From contig NZ_JBLWTL010000003.1 of NCBI RefSeq assembly GCF_048270095.1, positions 1 through 64,000 on the forward strand: DNA of 64,000 nt, in the 5' to 3' direction. Under the pieces are notes generated by a model, which worked only from the letters and a program-made list of their open reading frames with translations, was not told where the DNA came from and ran no database searches. Source of the stretch: Maricaulis sp048270095 (lineage in GTDB: Bacteria > Pseudomonadota > Alphaproteobacteria > Caulobacterales > Maricaulaceae). Shown here in pieces: positions 45,367 to 53,905 of the stretch. Numbering within the stretch: position 1 is the first letter of the stretch; each line of letters opens with the position of its first letter. Made by a program: the position numbers and the translations under genes.

Positions 45367-46554
45367 TTACTGCTCGACGGGATAGGCTGCGGATGCGGGC
45401 TGCGCCTGGGTCAGCGCGGTCGGCTGCTCCAGATCCTGCCGGACCAGTTCAACCAGCTGCGGCGTGACCGTCACACCGGGGCGGGCGCGCATGATGCCAT
45501 TCACGACCACCCGGTCGGTGGGCTCCAGGCCGGCGGAAATCACCTGTAGATTGCCGCTCGGCGGGCCGGGCGTGACGACGCGCGGCTCAACGATATTCTC
45601 GGCATTGACGACATAGACCAGGCGCCGCGGACCATCGGAAAGTATGGCGGTTTCGGGCACCAGGATGGCCTCGTAAAAAGCGCTGCCGCCGACGCGTGCC
45701 GCGCCGAGCATGCCCGGGCGGATCAGCCCTTCAGGGTTGGCGACCCGTGCCCGCACCCGGATCGTGCCGGATGTTGAGTTGATGCGGTTGTCGGCAAAGA
45801 CGATCTCGCCGACATGCAGATATTCGGTCTCATCCTGCAGCCGGATTTCGACGCGGGAGACATCATCGGTACGCTCGCGGCGCTGATAGCGCAGATAGAC
45901 AGCTTCCGACGCGTCAAACTCGAAATAGAGCGGATCCGAGCCGACAATCGTCGTGAGAATATCGCCGGCAGAATTGCCGCCCGACACCAGATTACCCGGA
46001 TCGACCATGCGCGAGGACGTCCGTCCTGCGGCCGGGGCCGTCACCTGGGTGAATTCCAGATTGAGCGCGGCTGCGGCCGAATTGGCATTGGCCGAGGCCA
46101 GGCCCGCTTCGGCCGTGCTGACGGCGGTCCGGCGTTGCTCGATCGCTTCCTCCGAGATCGCCCGCGAGGGCAGGAGGCGCTCGGCCCGGTCCAGATCGGC
46201 GCGGGCCTGGGCCAGCTGCGCCCGGGCCTGGGCCGTCTGGCCATTGGCTGCAGCCAGAACGGCTTCAAACGGGCGCGGGTCGATCGTGAACAACAGATCG
46301 CCAGCCTCGACGATAGCCCCATCCTCGAAATGGACCGCCTCCAGATAGCCACTGACGCGGCTGCGGACATCGACATGTTCCGGCGAGTCGAAGCGCCCGG
46401 TGAAAGCATCCCAGTCGGAAACCCGCTCGACCAGTGGCAGGGCGACATCAACACCCGGCGCACCCGGCGCCTGTTGCGAGCCACCGCCGCCGCCACAGCT
46501 GGCGAGGGCAAGAGCGAAGCAGAAAAGAATGAAGCGGGGAGCGAGGCGTGCCAT
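45367..46554 (-). CDS. AcrA-like RND periplasmic adaptor lipoprotein (second pump)
   Basis: A 395-aa membrane fusion protein with a lipobox LASC near residue 16, so it is a lipoprotein anchored in the inner membrane. The barrel-sandwich halves (VRSRVSGYLEAVHFEDGAIVEAGDLLF and QVTAPAAGRTSSRMVDPGNLV) flank a long alpha-helical hairpin. A beta-barrel and a membrane-proximal domain follow. ATG 46554 is chosen because AAGGA precedes it and it starts the lipoprotein signal; a longer reading runs through the operator region. It is the first gene of the operon and divergent from tetR. Confidence 0.94.
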   Translation of the reverse strand: MARLAPRFILFCFALALASCGGGGGSQQAPGAPGVDVALPLVERVSDWDAFTGRFDSPEHVDVRSRVSGYLEAVHFEDGAIVEAGDLLFTIDPRPFEAVLAAANGQTAQARAQLAQARADLDRAERLLPSRAISEEAIEQRRTAVSTAEAGLASANANSAAAALNLEFTQVTAPAAGRTSSRMVDPGNLVSGGNSAGDILTTIVGSDPLYFEFDASEAVYLRYQRRERTDDVSRVEIRLQDETEYLHVGEIVFADNRINSTSGTIRVRARVANPEGLIRPGMLGAARVGGSAFYEAILVPETAILSDGPRRLVYVVNAENIVEPRVVTPGPPSGNLQVISAGLEPTDRVVVNGIMRARPGVTVTPQLVELVRQDLEQPTALTQAQPASAAYPVEQ

Positions 46555-46602
46555 GTCGAGTCCTTGGAAAATGGGCCGATTCGGACGCAGCTGCAGCGAC
46601 AA

Positions 46603-46618
46603 GTCATCGGTCGATGAC
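46603..46618. promoter_or_regulatory. Operator-like palindrome 1 in RND/tetR region
   Basis: GTCATCGGTCGATGAC is a palindrome with a two-base centre. It shares the pattern GTCA-N8-TGAC with the second site at 46644-46661. It overlaps the -35 box of the predicted tetR promoter, consistent with TetR-type autorepression and pump repression. Confidence 0.6.
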
Positions 46619-46642
46619 ATACGTGCGCCCGATGGCTATGAT
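46614..46642 (+). promoter_or_regulatory. Predicted sigma70-type promoter of tetR
   Basis: ATGACA (46614-46619) and TATGAT (46637-46642) are separated by exactly 17 bases, close to the -35/-10 consensus. Transcription would start near 46649, 40 bases before the tetR start. The palindromes on either side would block it when bound. Confidence 0.55.
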
Positions 46643-46643
46643 A

Positions 46644-46661
46644 TGTCAACAGCTGATGACA
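46644..46661. promoter_or_regulatory. Operator-like palindrome 2 in RND/tetR region
   Basis: TGTCAACAGCTGATGACA is an 18-bp palindrome with one mismatched pair. It carries GTCA-N8-TGAC like site 1, and its left edge read on the minus strand is TTGACA, a good -35 box for the pump operon. Confidence 0.6.
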
Positions 46662-46689
46662 AGCTGTGACTGCGAATCAGGATTGTTTT

Positions 46690-47256
46690 ATGACCAAGCC
46701 CGCCCGCCCCCGTAATGCCGAGGCTACACGCGCCGCGATTCTGGCCGCCGCGCGCCATTGTTTCTCGCGCGAGAGCTATGACCAGGTCGGGGTTCGCGAC
46801 ATCGCCATCAAGGCCGGCGTCGATGCCGCCCTCGTCTGCCGCTACTTTGGCTCCAAGGAAGATCTATTCGCCCAGCTCCTGCTGCGTCCGGACAAACCCC
46901 TCGATGTCATCGAGGCCGGCCGCGACGGGCTCAGCGTCCGGGTCGCGGAGATGGTCGTCAGCAAGGATGGTGACCAGGAAGCGGTTGAAGACCTGCTCAT
47001 CATGCTGCGCTCGGCCTCGTCCAAGACGGCGGCGAGCCTGGTGCGCGACGCGATGGTGCAGCGCTTCGATGAACCGATCACGCAATTGCTCGAGGGCAAC
47101 TGCCCGCAATTGCGCGCCCGCATGATGGGCAGCGTCATTATCGGCCTGATCGTCAGCAAGATCATCCGCGGGGCCTGGGATATCGAGGCGCCCGGACAGG
47201 CCGCCTTCCAGCAGCGCATCGAGGATCTCGTGCGTCTCAGCATCAAGGACTTCTGA
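46690..47256 (+). CDS. TetR-family regulator, probable RND pump repressor
   Basis: A 188-aa regulator with an N-terminal TetR helix-turn-helix. EATRAAILAAARHCFSRES is helix 1 (about residues 10-28), VGVRDIAIKAGVDAALVCRYFGSKEDLF spans the recognition helix and its cap (about 34-60). The C-terminal ligand domain is variable. The ATG at 46690 is preceded by CAGGA. It is divergent from the second RND operon with paired operator-like sites in between, so it most likely represses both. The inducer is unknown. Confidence 0.92.
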   Translation: MTKPARPRNAEATRAAILAAARHCFSRESYDQVGVRDIAIKAGVDAALVCRYFGSKEDLFAQLLLRPDKPLDVIEAGRDGLSVRVAEMVVSKDGDQEAVEDLLIMLRSASSKTAASLVRDAMVQRFDEPITQLLEGNCPQLRARMMGSVIIGLIVSKIIRGAWDIEAPGQAAFQQRIEDLVRLSIKDF

Positions 47257-47430
47257 GACCGGGATCAAGGCCGATCGCAGGCCGCACGGGCGCCGCCCGG
47301 CTCGACGAGACAGACAATAAGGGCGAAACCGCCCGTCTATCCCCTACCGGCCCGCCCCCAGACGGTATACAGCTTGCCGACTGCGCGCCGCCCGGCCCGA
47401 GGTCCGACCGCCCCTGAAAGGATGATCGTC

Positions 47431-48336
47431 ATGAAAATCGCCATGCTCGCCCGCAATGCCAATCTCTACTCGCACAAACGCCTGAAAGAGGCAGCCGAAG
47501 CGCGCGGCCACGAGCTCGACATCATCGATACGCTGCGCTGCTACATGAATATCGCCTCGCGCAATCCGGCGATTTATTACAATGGCGAGAAACTGCCGAA
47601 ATACGACGCCGTCATCCCTCGGATCGGTGCCTCGGTGACATTCTACGGCCTCGCCGTGCTGCGCCAGTTCGAGATGATGGGCGTCTATCCGCTCAATGAA
47701 TCCGTCGCCATTGGCCGTTCCCGCGACAAGCTGCGCTCGCTGCAGCTGCTGGCGCGCGACGGGATTGGCCTGCCGGTGACGACATTCGCCCATGATCCCA
47801 AGCAGACCACCGAAGTGCTCGCCGTCACCGGCGGCTCGCCGCTGGTCATCAAACTGCTCGAAGGCACGCAAGGCATTGGCGTCGTGCTGGTCGATTCCGA
47901 CCGCTCCGCCAAATCGGTCATCGAAGCCTTCCGCGGTGCCGGGGTGAATATCCTGGTGCAGGAATTCATCAAGGAAGCCGGCGGCAGCGATATCCGGGCG
48001 CTCGTCGTTGGTGGCAAGGTCGTTGCCGCGATGCAGCGCACCGGTGCAAAGGGCGAGTTCCGCTCCAATCTCCATCAGGGCGGCACCGCCCAGGCGGTGA
48101 AGATCTCGCCGGAAGAGCGCTCGACCGCCGTGCGCGCCGCCAAGAGCATGGGGCTGAATGTCTGCGGCGTCGACATGCTGCGCTCCAATCACGGACCGGT
48201 GGTGATGGAGGTCAATTCCTCGCCCGGCCTGGAAGGCGTCGAGAAGGCGACCGGAATTGATGTCGCCGGCAAGATTATCGAGACGCTGGAGAAGACAAGC
48301 GTGCCCGGCAAGACCAAGACAAAGGGCGCTGGCTGA
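47431..48336 (+). CDS. rimK: RimK-family ATP-grasp alpha-L-glutamate ligase
   Basis: A 301-aa ATP-grasp ligase that in E. coli adds glutamate to the C-terminus of ribosomal protein S6; relatives make other peptide bonds. Typical features include the N-terminal MKIAMLARNANLYSHKRL fold, NESVAIGRSRDKLRSLQLLA, ATP-grasp segments PLVIKLLEGTQGIGVVL and VQEFIKEAGGSDIRALVVG, and the metal-binding EVNSSPGLEGVEKATG. AAGGA precedes ATG 47431. The stop overlaps the deacylase start (TGATG). Its tight pairing with an AstE-like enzyme suggests that the product or an acyl group is removed by the partner. Confidence 0.9.
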   Translation: MKIAMLARNANLYSHKRLKEAAEARGHELDIIDTLRCYMNIASRNPAIYYNGEKLPKYDAVIPRIGASVTFYGLAVLRQFEMMGVYPLNESVAIGRSRDKLRSLQLLARDGIGLPVTTFAHDPKQTTEVLAVTGGSPLVIKLLEGTQGIGVVLVDSDRSAKSVIEAFRGAGVNILVQEFIKEAGGSDIRALVVGGKVVAAMQRTGAKGEFRSNLHQGGTAQAVKISPEERSTAVRAAKSMGLNVCGVDMLRSNHGPVVMEVNSSPGLEGVEKATGIDVAGKIIETLEKTSVPGKTKTKGAG

Positions 48337-49379
48337 TGCCGGCCCGCCCCGTTTTCCAGATCGGCCGGCATGAAATTGCTGCCGGCAGCCGCGCGACGGT
48401 CGACCTGCCGGTCAGCGTGCTGTCAGATCACACGCCCGTCACCATGTCGGCGCATGTCGTGCACGGCAAGCGCGCCGGCAAGACGCTGTTCGTCAGCGCC
48501 GCGGTCCATGGCGACGAGATTATCGGGGTCGAAATCGTGCGCCGCCTGCTGCGCAATCCCGCCCTGAACCGGCTGCGCGGCACATTGCTGGCCGTGCCGA
48601 TCGTCAATTCCTATGGCTTCATGTCGCATTCGCGCTATCTGCCCGACCGGCGCGATCTCAATCGCTGCTTTCCGGGCAGTACCCAGGGATCACTGGCGGC
48701 GCGGCTGGCGCACATTTTCATGACGGAAATCGTCAAGCGGTCCGATGTCGGGATTGATCTGCACTCGGCCGCCATCAACCGCACCAATCTGCCGCAAATC
48801 CGCATCTCGCCGGCCATGCCGCGCACGATGGAGCTGGCCGAGGCCTTCGGCGCGCCGCTGATCCTGACCTCGAAAACCCGTGAGGGCTCATTGCGTTACA
48901 CCGCCCAGGAAGCCGGCGTCGATGTACTGCTCTATGAGGCCGGCGAAGGCCTGCGCTTCGACGAATTCGCCATCCGCGCCGGTGTGACCGGCATCATGCG
49001 CGTCATGCGTCATCTGGAAATGCTGCCGGCCAAGGACATTACCCGCCCGCGGACCCCGCCCATGAAGTCACGCTCGAGCTATTGGATGCGGGCGCCGGCC
49101 GGCGGTCTGATGCGCAGCTACAAGACGATTGGCGATCAGGTGATGGCCAATGATGTGCTCGGCGTGATCGCGGATCCATTCGGCGAGGTCGAGATCGAGC
49201 TGGTTGTTGAAGAGCCGGGCCTGATTGTCGGCCGCACCAATCTGCCGGTCGTCAACGAGGGTGACGGCCTGTTCCACATTGCCAAGCTCAGCAAGGCAGC
49301 CGACGCGGAATCGACGCTCGACAACATGGCGCTCGAATTCGAGGCTGACCCGACCTTCGACGAAGACGAGATCATCTAG
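48336..49379 (+). CDS. Succinylglutamate desuccinylase/aspartoacylase-family protein
   Basis: A 347-aa zinc-dependent carboxypeptidase-fold enzyme of the AstE/AspA family, probably releasing an acyl or amino acid group from an amide. The zinc ligands are visible: AAVHGDEIIGVEIV (HxxE, near residue 62) and GIDLHSAAINRTNLP (His near residue 142). RDLNRCFPGS, a substrate motif, lies between them, and YEAGEGLRFDE follows, with the likely catalytic Glu. A C-terminal beta domain completes the family length. It is translationally coupled to rimK by a 1-bp TGATG overlap, and converges on the deacetylase fusion gene 71 bp away. Confidence 0.9.
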   Translation: MPARPVFQIGRHEIAAGSRATVDLPVSVLSDHTPVTMSAHVVHGKRAGKTLFVSAAVHGDEIIGVEIVRRLLRNPALNRLRGTLLAVPIVNSYGFMSHSRYLPDRRDLNRCFPGSTQGSLAARLAHIFMTEIVKRSDVGIDLHSAAINRTNLPQIRISPAMPRTMELAEAFGAPLILTSKTREGSLRYTAQEAGVDVLLYEAGEGLRFDEFAIRAGVTGIMRVMRHLEMLPAKDITRPRTPPMKSRSSYWMRAPAGGLMRSYKTIGDQVMANDVLGVIADPFGEVEIELVVEEPGLIVGRTNLPVVNEGDGLFHIAKLSKAADAESTLDNMALEFEADPTFDEDEII

Positions 49380-49450
49380 CCAGTCCGGCGATACGCGGAT
49401 GCGGGAAAGGCCGTGATCGCGCAGGCAGGGCGATGCGCCGCCCCCGTCCC

Positions 49451-51220
49451 TTACCGCGCCGGCGCCTCCTGGCCGGCGGCGAAGCCCAGCAGGAATTGCT
49501 GCACGCCGCGCCGGATATTGGCGAGGCTATAGCCACCTTCCTGCATGATCAGCGTCTTGTATTTCTCCCGGCCGATGGCTTCGGCGATGCGGTGCATACC
49601 GTCCGGCGTGATGAAGAAATTCCCCGTCGGATCGCCCTTCATGATGTCGACGCCGAGACTGACGACCAGATAGTCCGGCGCGAAAGCCCGGACCCGCCGC
49701 AGCGCCCGGGCGAGCACGGTGAGATAGCCGGCATCATCGACGCCGGGCCGGATGGGGTAATTGCGATTGAAGCCCAGCCCCGCACCGCGGCCGCGCTCAT
49801 CCTCGAAGCCGGCGAAAAAGGGATAGCAATCCTCCGGATGACCGTGGATCGAGACGGTCAACACATCGTCTCGTTCGTAGAAGATGTCCTGGGTGCCATT
49901 GCCGTGATGATGGTCGATATCGAGCACCGCCACGCGGGCCGGTTTCGCTGTCTTTCCGGCGGCCTTGCCCTGGCCTGACAGGTGATGCGCAGCGATGGCG
50001 GCATTGTTGAAATAGCAGAACCCGCCAAAGGCGCGCCGCTCGGCATGATGGCCCGGCGGTCGCACCACAATATAGGCCCAGCCGGTCTTGCCATCCTTGA
50101 TCAGCCTGGCACCCGTGAGTGCGGCATCAACGGCGCGGCGTGCGGCGGGGTAGACGGCGCGGGTCAGCGGCGTCGAGGTGTCGATACAGAAATACCCGGC
50201 CCGCATCTCGAAATTGCGTGGCAGGCGGTCAGCATGGCGTATCGGGAAGATTTCCGGATAGACGATGCGCCCCTCGGGGATGCGGGTCGCGGTCTCCTCC
50301 AGGAATTTCACCATGCGAGGATCATGGACCTCGAGGATATGCTCCAGCCCCCAGCGGCTCGCCTCATGATCATTGACCGGCAAGCCTTCCAGCGCCTTGC
50401 GTACGGCAGCAACGCGGGCGGGCCGCTCATAATAGCCCTTGAAGGGCGAGTGCTCGATCGAGGGCGCTTCATCGGCTGTGATCACAACATCAATCGGCCG
50501 CGCCAGAGCGGGCAATTTCTTCTGACGGAGATTGGTGTATTGCGGCGGCCGGATCCGCACCGGCTCGTCCTGGATCGAGGCCAGCAATTCGACCAGAACC
50601 GGATCGTCGGCGGTCATGCCATTCTTGGCCTGCATGATACGCGCGATGACGGTTTTCAGCGTGCGGCGATGGAGCGGTCTTTCGTCGCCCATGCCGTCAT
50701 GCAGCAACATGTTGGCGTCACCCATATTCGACTTTGTGACAAGGCGCTCATAGCCGGTGCCCAGCACGGGCCGCGCCCCGAGGCGTTCATAAAAGGCCAT
50801 GCGCCGGCGGCCATCGGCGAGGAGTTCGTGCTCATTGAGCAATCCGGCCTCGTCGGGGAGGCTGTCGAGGAAAAGCCGCCTTGATCCGCGCTTGCGCTGA
50901 TCCTCGCGCGTCATCTCGTAAAGCGCCCCGCCAATCCCGCGCGAAGCACGCGCCGGATCGCTGGCGATATAGTCGAGATAGGAGGCCTTGATATCGGCAA
51001 AAAAGAATGTGACGGAGAAGCCGAGCACCTTGCCGGCCTTCGTGGCGCACAGCAGAATGACCTCGCAATCGGGCGGGTATTCTCCGGCGGAGTAGTGGGC
51101 GATCTTGTCGATGTAACTCGAATTGAACGGGAAGGCCTTCAGGAAAACGTCCTGTATCCCTTCCAGATGGCGCTGATAGTCCGGATCAATCCCCGCTATC
51201 ACCCGCACGAATTTCAGCAT
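49451..51220 (-). CDS. GNAT acetyltransferase-histone deacetylase-family fusion
   Basis: A 589-aa two-domain protein. The N-terminal part (about residues 1-150) is a GNAT acetyltransferase; ARASRGIGGALYEMTRED carries the acetyl-CoA pyrophosphate loop R-G-x-G-G-A. Residues about 245-585 are a class II-type deacetylase of the acetylpolyamine amidohydrolase/HDAC family. Key motifs are RPPGHHAERRAFGGFCYFNN, the zinc-binding DIDHHHGNGTQD, the second acidic ligand in LGVDIMKGDP and QEGGYS. Acetyl transfer and removal in one chain are therefore possible. ATG 51220 gives the family start. It is divergent from the 2OG oxygenase and faces rimK and the deacylase. Confidence 0.88.
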   Translation of the reverse strand: MLKFVRVIAGIDPDYQRHLEGIQDVFLKAFPFNSSYIDKIAHYSAGEYPPDCEVILLCATKAGKVLGFSVTFFFADIKASYLDYIASDPARASRGIGGALYEMTREDQRKRGSRRLFLDSLPDEAGLLNEHELLADGRRRMAFYERLGARPVLGTGYERLVTKSNMGDANMLLHDGMGDERPLHRRTLKTVIARIMQAKNGMTADDPVLVELLASIQDEPVRIRPPQYTNLRQKKLPALARPIDVVITADEAPSIEHSPFKGYYERPARVAAVRKALEGLPVNDHEASRWGLEHILEVHDPRMVKFLEETATRIPEGRIVYPEIFPIRHADRLPRNFEMRAGYFCIDTSTPLTRAVYPAARRAVDAALTGARLIKDGKTGWAYIVVRPPGHHAERRAFGGFCYFNNAAIAAHHLSGQGKAAGKTAKPARVAVLDIDHHHGNGTQDIFYERDDVLTVSIHGHPEDCYPFFAGFEDERGRGAGLGFNRNYPIRPGVDDAGYLTVLARALRRVRAFAPDYLVVSLGVDIMKGDPTGNFFITPDGMHRIAEAIGREKYKTLIMQEGGYSLANIRRGVQQFLLGFAAGQEAPAR

Positions 51221-51345
51221 TTTACGTGTTCCGCATCGCAAAAAGCCAGACCGATACTCAACGGCGTCCCGCAAGCGGAAACATCCCGATCGGCCTGTCG
51301 GGCAAGGTGATTTCTCCCTTGTCCGTCACTGGAGTCTCAAATCGC

Positions 51346-52026
51346 ATGACACAAAGCAAGCAAGAAGTTTCGCGCCGCTACGACCTCTTCCCGACGCCGG
51401 TCATGACCTGGGAGCATGAGGCCCCCGATCTCAATGCCGCGCTGAAGCAGGCCCTGGTCGATGACCCCTTCTATCGCAGCGCCGACCAGGCCCAGAAATC
51501 CGACTCGATCAATCTGTGTGACCTCGCCGGCAAACTCCCCGCCTTCAAGAAATTGGAGACGCTGGCGCTCGCAGATCTCACCGAATATTGCCGCCAGATC
51601 GGCTGGATCGGCGAGTTCGATGTCGAGATGCAGATGTTCGCCAATGTCTCGGCGGCGCGCCATTATGTGCCCTCGCACAATCATGTCGCCCATATCGCCT
51701 CGGTGTATTATGTCGCCACGACCCCGACCGAGCGGCCGGTGCTGGAAGCCCAGTCGGCGATGAAGAATTACTGGCAGCCGGCCGAGGGCGCGCTGATCCT
51801 GCACGATCCACGCTTCAACGCCTCGCTGATGGGGGGCTGGCAACACCACGCCCATGTCCATCCGCGCCCCGGCCTGATGATCATGTTCCCGGCCTTCGTC
51901 TGGCATGAGGTCGTGCCGCATTTCCAGAGCGAGCCACGCCTGTCGATTGCGGTGAATTTCACCCTCACCTATCGCAATGTCGACCAGGCCCAGAAATTGA
52001 CGAGGCTGACCGTCAATCCCGCCTGA
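51346..52026 (+). CDS. Putative 2OG-Fe(II) oxygenase
   Basis: This 226-aa protein resembles the 2OG-FeII_Oxy_5 (PF13759/TIGR02466) family of cupin-fold oxygenases. VPSHNHVAHIASVYYV (about residues 105-120) gives the first iron ligands in the family pattern, LILHDPRFN (about 148-156) follows, and WHEVVPHFQSEPRLSIAVNF near residue 185-204 gives the last His and the Arg that binds 2-oxoglutarate. The start follows GGAG. It is divergent from the deacetylase fusion and could hydroxylate a small molecule or peptide made by this cluster. Substrate unknown. Confidence 0.8.
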   Translation: MTQSKQEVSRRYDLFPTPVMTWEHEAPDLNAALKQALVDDPFYRSADQAQKSDSINLCDLAGKLPAFKKLETLALADLTEYCRQIGWIGEFDVEMQMFANVSAARHYVPSHNHVAHIASVYYVATTPTERPVLEAQSAMKNYWQPAEGALILHDPRFNASLMGGWQHHAHVHPRPGLMIMFPAFVWHEVVPHFQSEPRLSIAVNFTLTYRNVDQAQKLTRLTVNPA

Positions 52027-52123
52027 CCTGGCCGCTCCCGCCATCATGGATTGTCCCGCCCGATATTATGTCATAGTGTCTGCCACAATAATACGGGCAC
52101 AGAGAGAGCGAAGCGGGGAAGCC

Positions 52124-53905
52124 ATGCGCGCGACAACAAGCGGAATTCTGGCCGGGCTGGGCCTGATCGGCGCACTCATGGCGACGCCGCCATCCCTGGC
52201 ACAGCAGGCGCCGGCCGTGCCTGCCGAGCGTCCCAATTTCGTGCTCGTGCTGGTCGATGATGCCGCCTTCATGGATTTCGGGATTTATGGCGGCGAAGCC
52301 CGCACCCCGGTAATTGACCGGCTGGCGCGGCGCGGCATGATCTTCTCCAATTATCACTCCTCGCCGCTGTGTGCGCCGTCGCGGGCCATGCTGCTGACCG
52401 GGCTCGATAATCACCGCACCGGACTGGCGACCATTCCCGAAGTCCTGCCACCGGAACATCGTGGCCAGCCCGGTTATGGCATGAGCCTGGAACCCGGCGT
52501 CGTCACCGTTGCCGACCATCTTCAGGCGGCCGGCTATCGCACCTATATGACCGGCAAATGGCATCTCGGGCATGGCGAGGGCGATCTGCCCGATGCACAC
52601 GGTTTCGACCGCTCCTTCGTGCTCGACGCCTCCGGCGCCGATAACTGGGAAGAAAAACCCTACATGCCCTATTATCGGACCGCGGACTGGTTCGAGGATG
52701 GCGCGCGCGCGCATTTGCCGGACGAATTCTATTCGTCCGAATTCCTGGTCGACCGGATGATCGATTATATCGATGCCGATGCCGGCAGCGCCGATCCCTT
52801 CTTCGCCTATCTCGCCTTTCAGGCGATTCACATCCCGATCCAGGCGCCCGCCGCGTTCACCGCGAACTACCACGAGACTTACAGCCAGGGATGGGAAGCC
52901 TTACGGCAGGCTCGCGGCAGGCGAGCGGTAGAGCTGGGGCTGGTTTCCGCCACAAGCTCAATCATGCCGCTACCGGAGCGCATGCGCGCCTGGTCCGACC
53001 TGTCCGAGGCCGACCAGGCCCTGTATGCGCGCTCGATGGCGGTCAATGCCGGCATGCTCGAAGCGATGGATCACCATCTCGGACGCCTGGTCGAACATCT
53101 TGAAACAACGGGGCAATTCGACAACACGGTTTTCATTGTCACCTCCGATAACGGTCCCGAGCCCAGCCATCCGGTCGGCGAACCCGGTTTCGGCACCTGG
53201 ATGACTTTGCATGGCTATAGTCGCGAATTGGAAAATCTGGGCGAAACAGGCAGTTACGCCTTTATCGGCCCGGAATGGGCGATGGCCGCAGCCGCTCCGT
53301 TCAACCTGTTCAAATTCTATGCCTCGGAAGGCGGATTGCGCGTCCCCTTCCTGATCACCGGGCCGGGAATTGCCCGCGGCCAGCACAGCGAGGCAGCGGG
53401 CTATGTCACTGACGTAACACCAACAATTCTGGACCTTGCCGGCCTGTCAGAGCTGACCGGGGACGTCACCGGACGCAGTCTGCGCGCTGTCATAAGCGGT
53501 GAGGCTGATAACGCTTATGCTCCTGATGATGCAGTGGGTTTCGAGGTTTCAGGCAATTCGGCCCTGTTCCGCGGCGACTATAAACTGGTCCGCACCATGC
53601 CGCCCTGGGGCAATGGAAACTGGCAATTATTCAACCTGGCCGTAGACCCCGGCGAAACCTTCGACCTCGCACCCGGACAGCCGGAACTGGCCGCCACCAT
53701 GCTTGCAGACTACACCGCCTACGCCGAAGCCAATGGCGTACTGGACCTGCCCGATGGCTATGATGTGCACAACCAGATCTCCATCAATGCCACCCTGCGA
53801 CAGCTGGAATTCTATGGCTGGCAGCTGGCATTTGTGATCCTGCTGATCCTCGGACTGGGCGGATTTGGCCTCTACCAGGCAGTCAGCTTCTGGCGTCGCC
53901 ACTGA
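52124..53905 (+). CDS. Membrane-anchored sulfatase (formylglycine type), first
   Basis: A 593-aa type I sulfatase that hydrolyses sulfate esters. A signal peptide (about residues 1-26, PSLAQ) leads to the sulfatase domain. The modified cysteine is Cys83 in LCAPSRAMLLTG. Metal ligands are VLVDDAAFMDFG near the N-terminus and TSDNGPE near residue 340. TGKWHLGHGE supplies the catalytic Lys and His. A C-terminal membrane span (about 567-589) anchors it to the outer face of the inner membrane. GCGGGGAA precedes the ATG. Its end overlaps the convergent TetR gene by 23 bp. Substrate is not predictable from sequence. Confidence 0.92.
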   Translation: MRATTSGILAGLGLIGALMATPPSLAQQAPAVPAERPNFVLVLVDDAAFMDFGIYGGEARTPVIDRLARRGMIFSNYHSSPLCAPSRAMLLTGLDNHRTGLATIPEVLPPEHRGQPGYGMSLEPGVVTVADHLQAAGYRTYMTGKWHLGHGEGDLPDAHGFDRSFVLDASGADNWEEKPYMPYYRTADWFEDGARAHLPDEFYSSEFLVDRMIDYIDADAGSADPFFAYLAFQAIHIPIQAPAAFTANYHETYSQGWEALRQARGRRAVELGLVSATSSIMPLPERMRAWSDLSEADQALYARSMAVNAGMLEAMDHHLGRLVEHLETTGQFDNTVFIVTSDNGPEPSHPVGEPGFGTWMTLHGYSRELENLGETGSYAFIGPEWAMAAAAPFNLFKFYASEGGLRVPFLITGPGIARGQHSEAAGYVTDVTPTILDLAGLSELTGDVTGRSLRAVISGEADNAYAPDDAVGFEVSGNSALFRGDYKLVRTMPPWGNGNWQLFNLAVDPGETFDLAPGQPELAATMLADYTAYAEANGVLDLPDGYDVHNQISINATLRQLEFYGWQLAFVILLILGLGGFGLYQAVSFWRRH

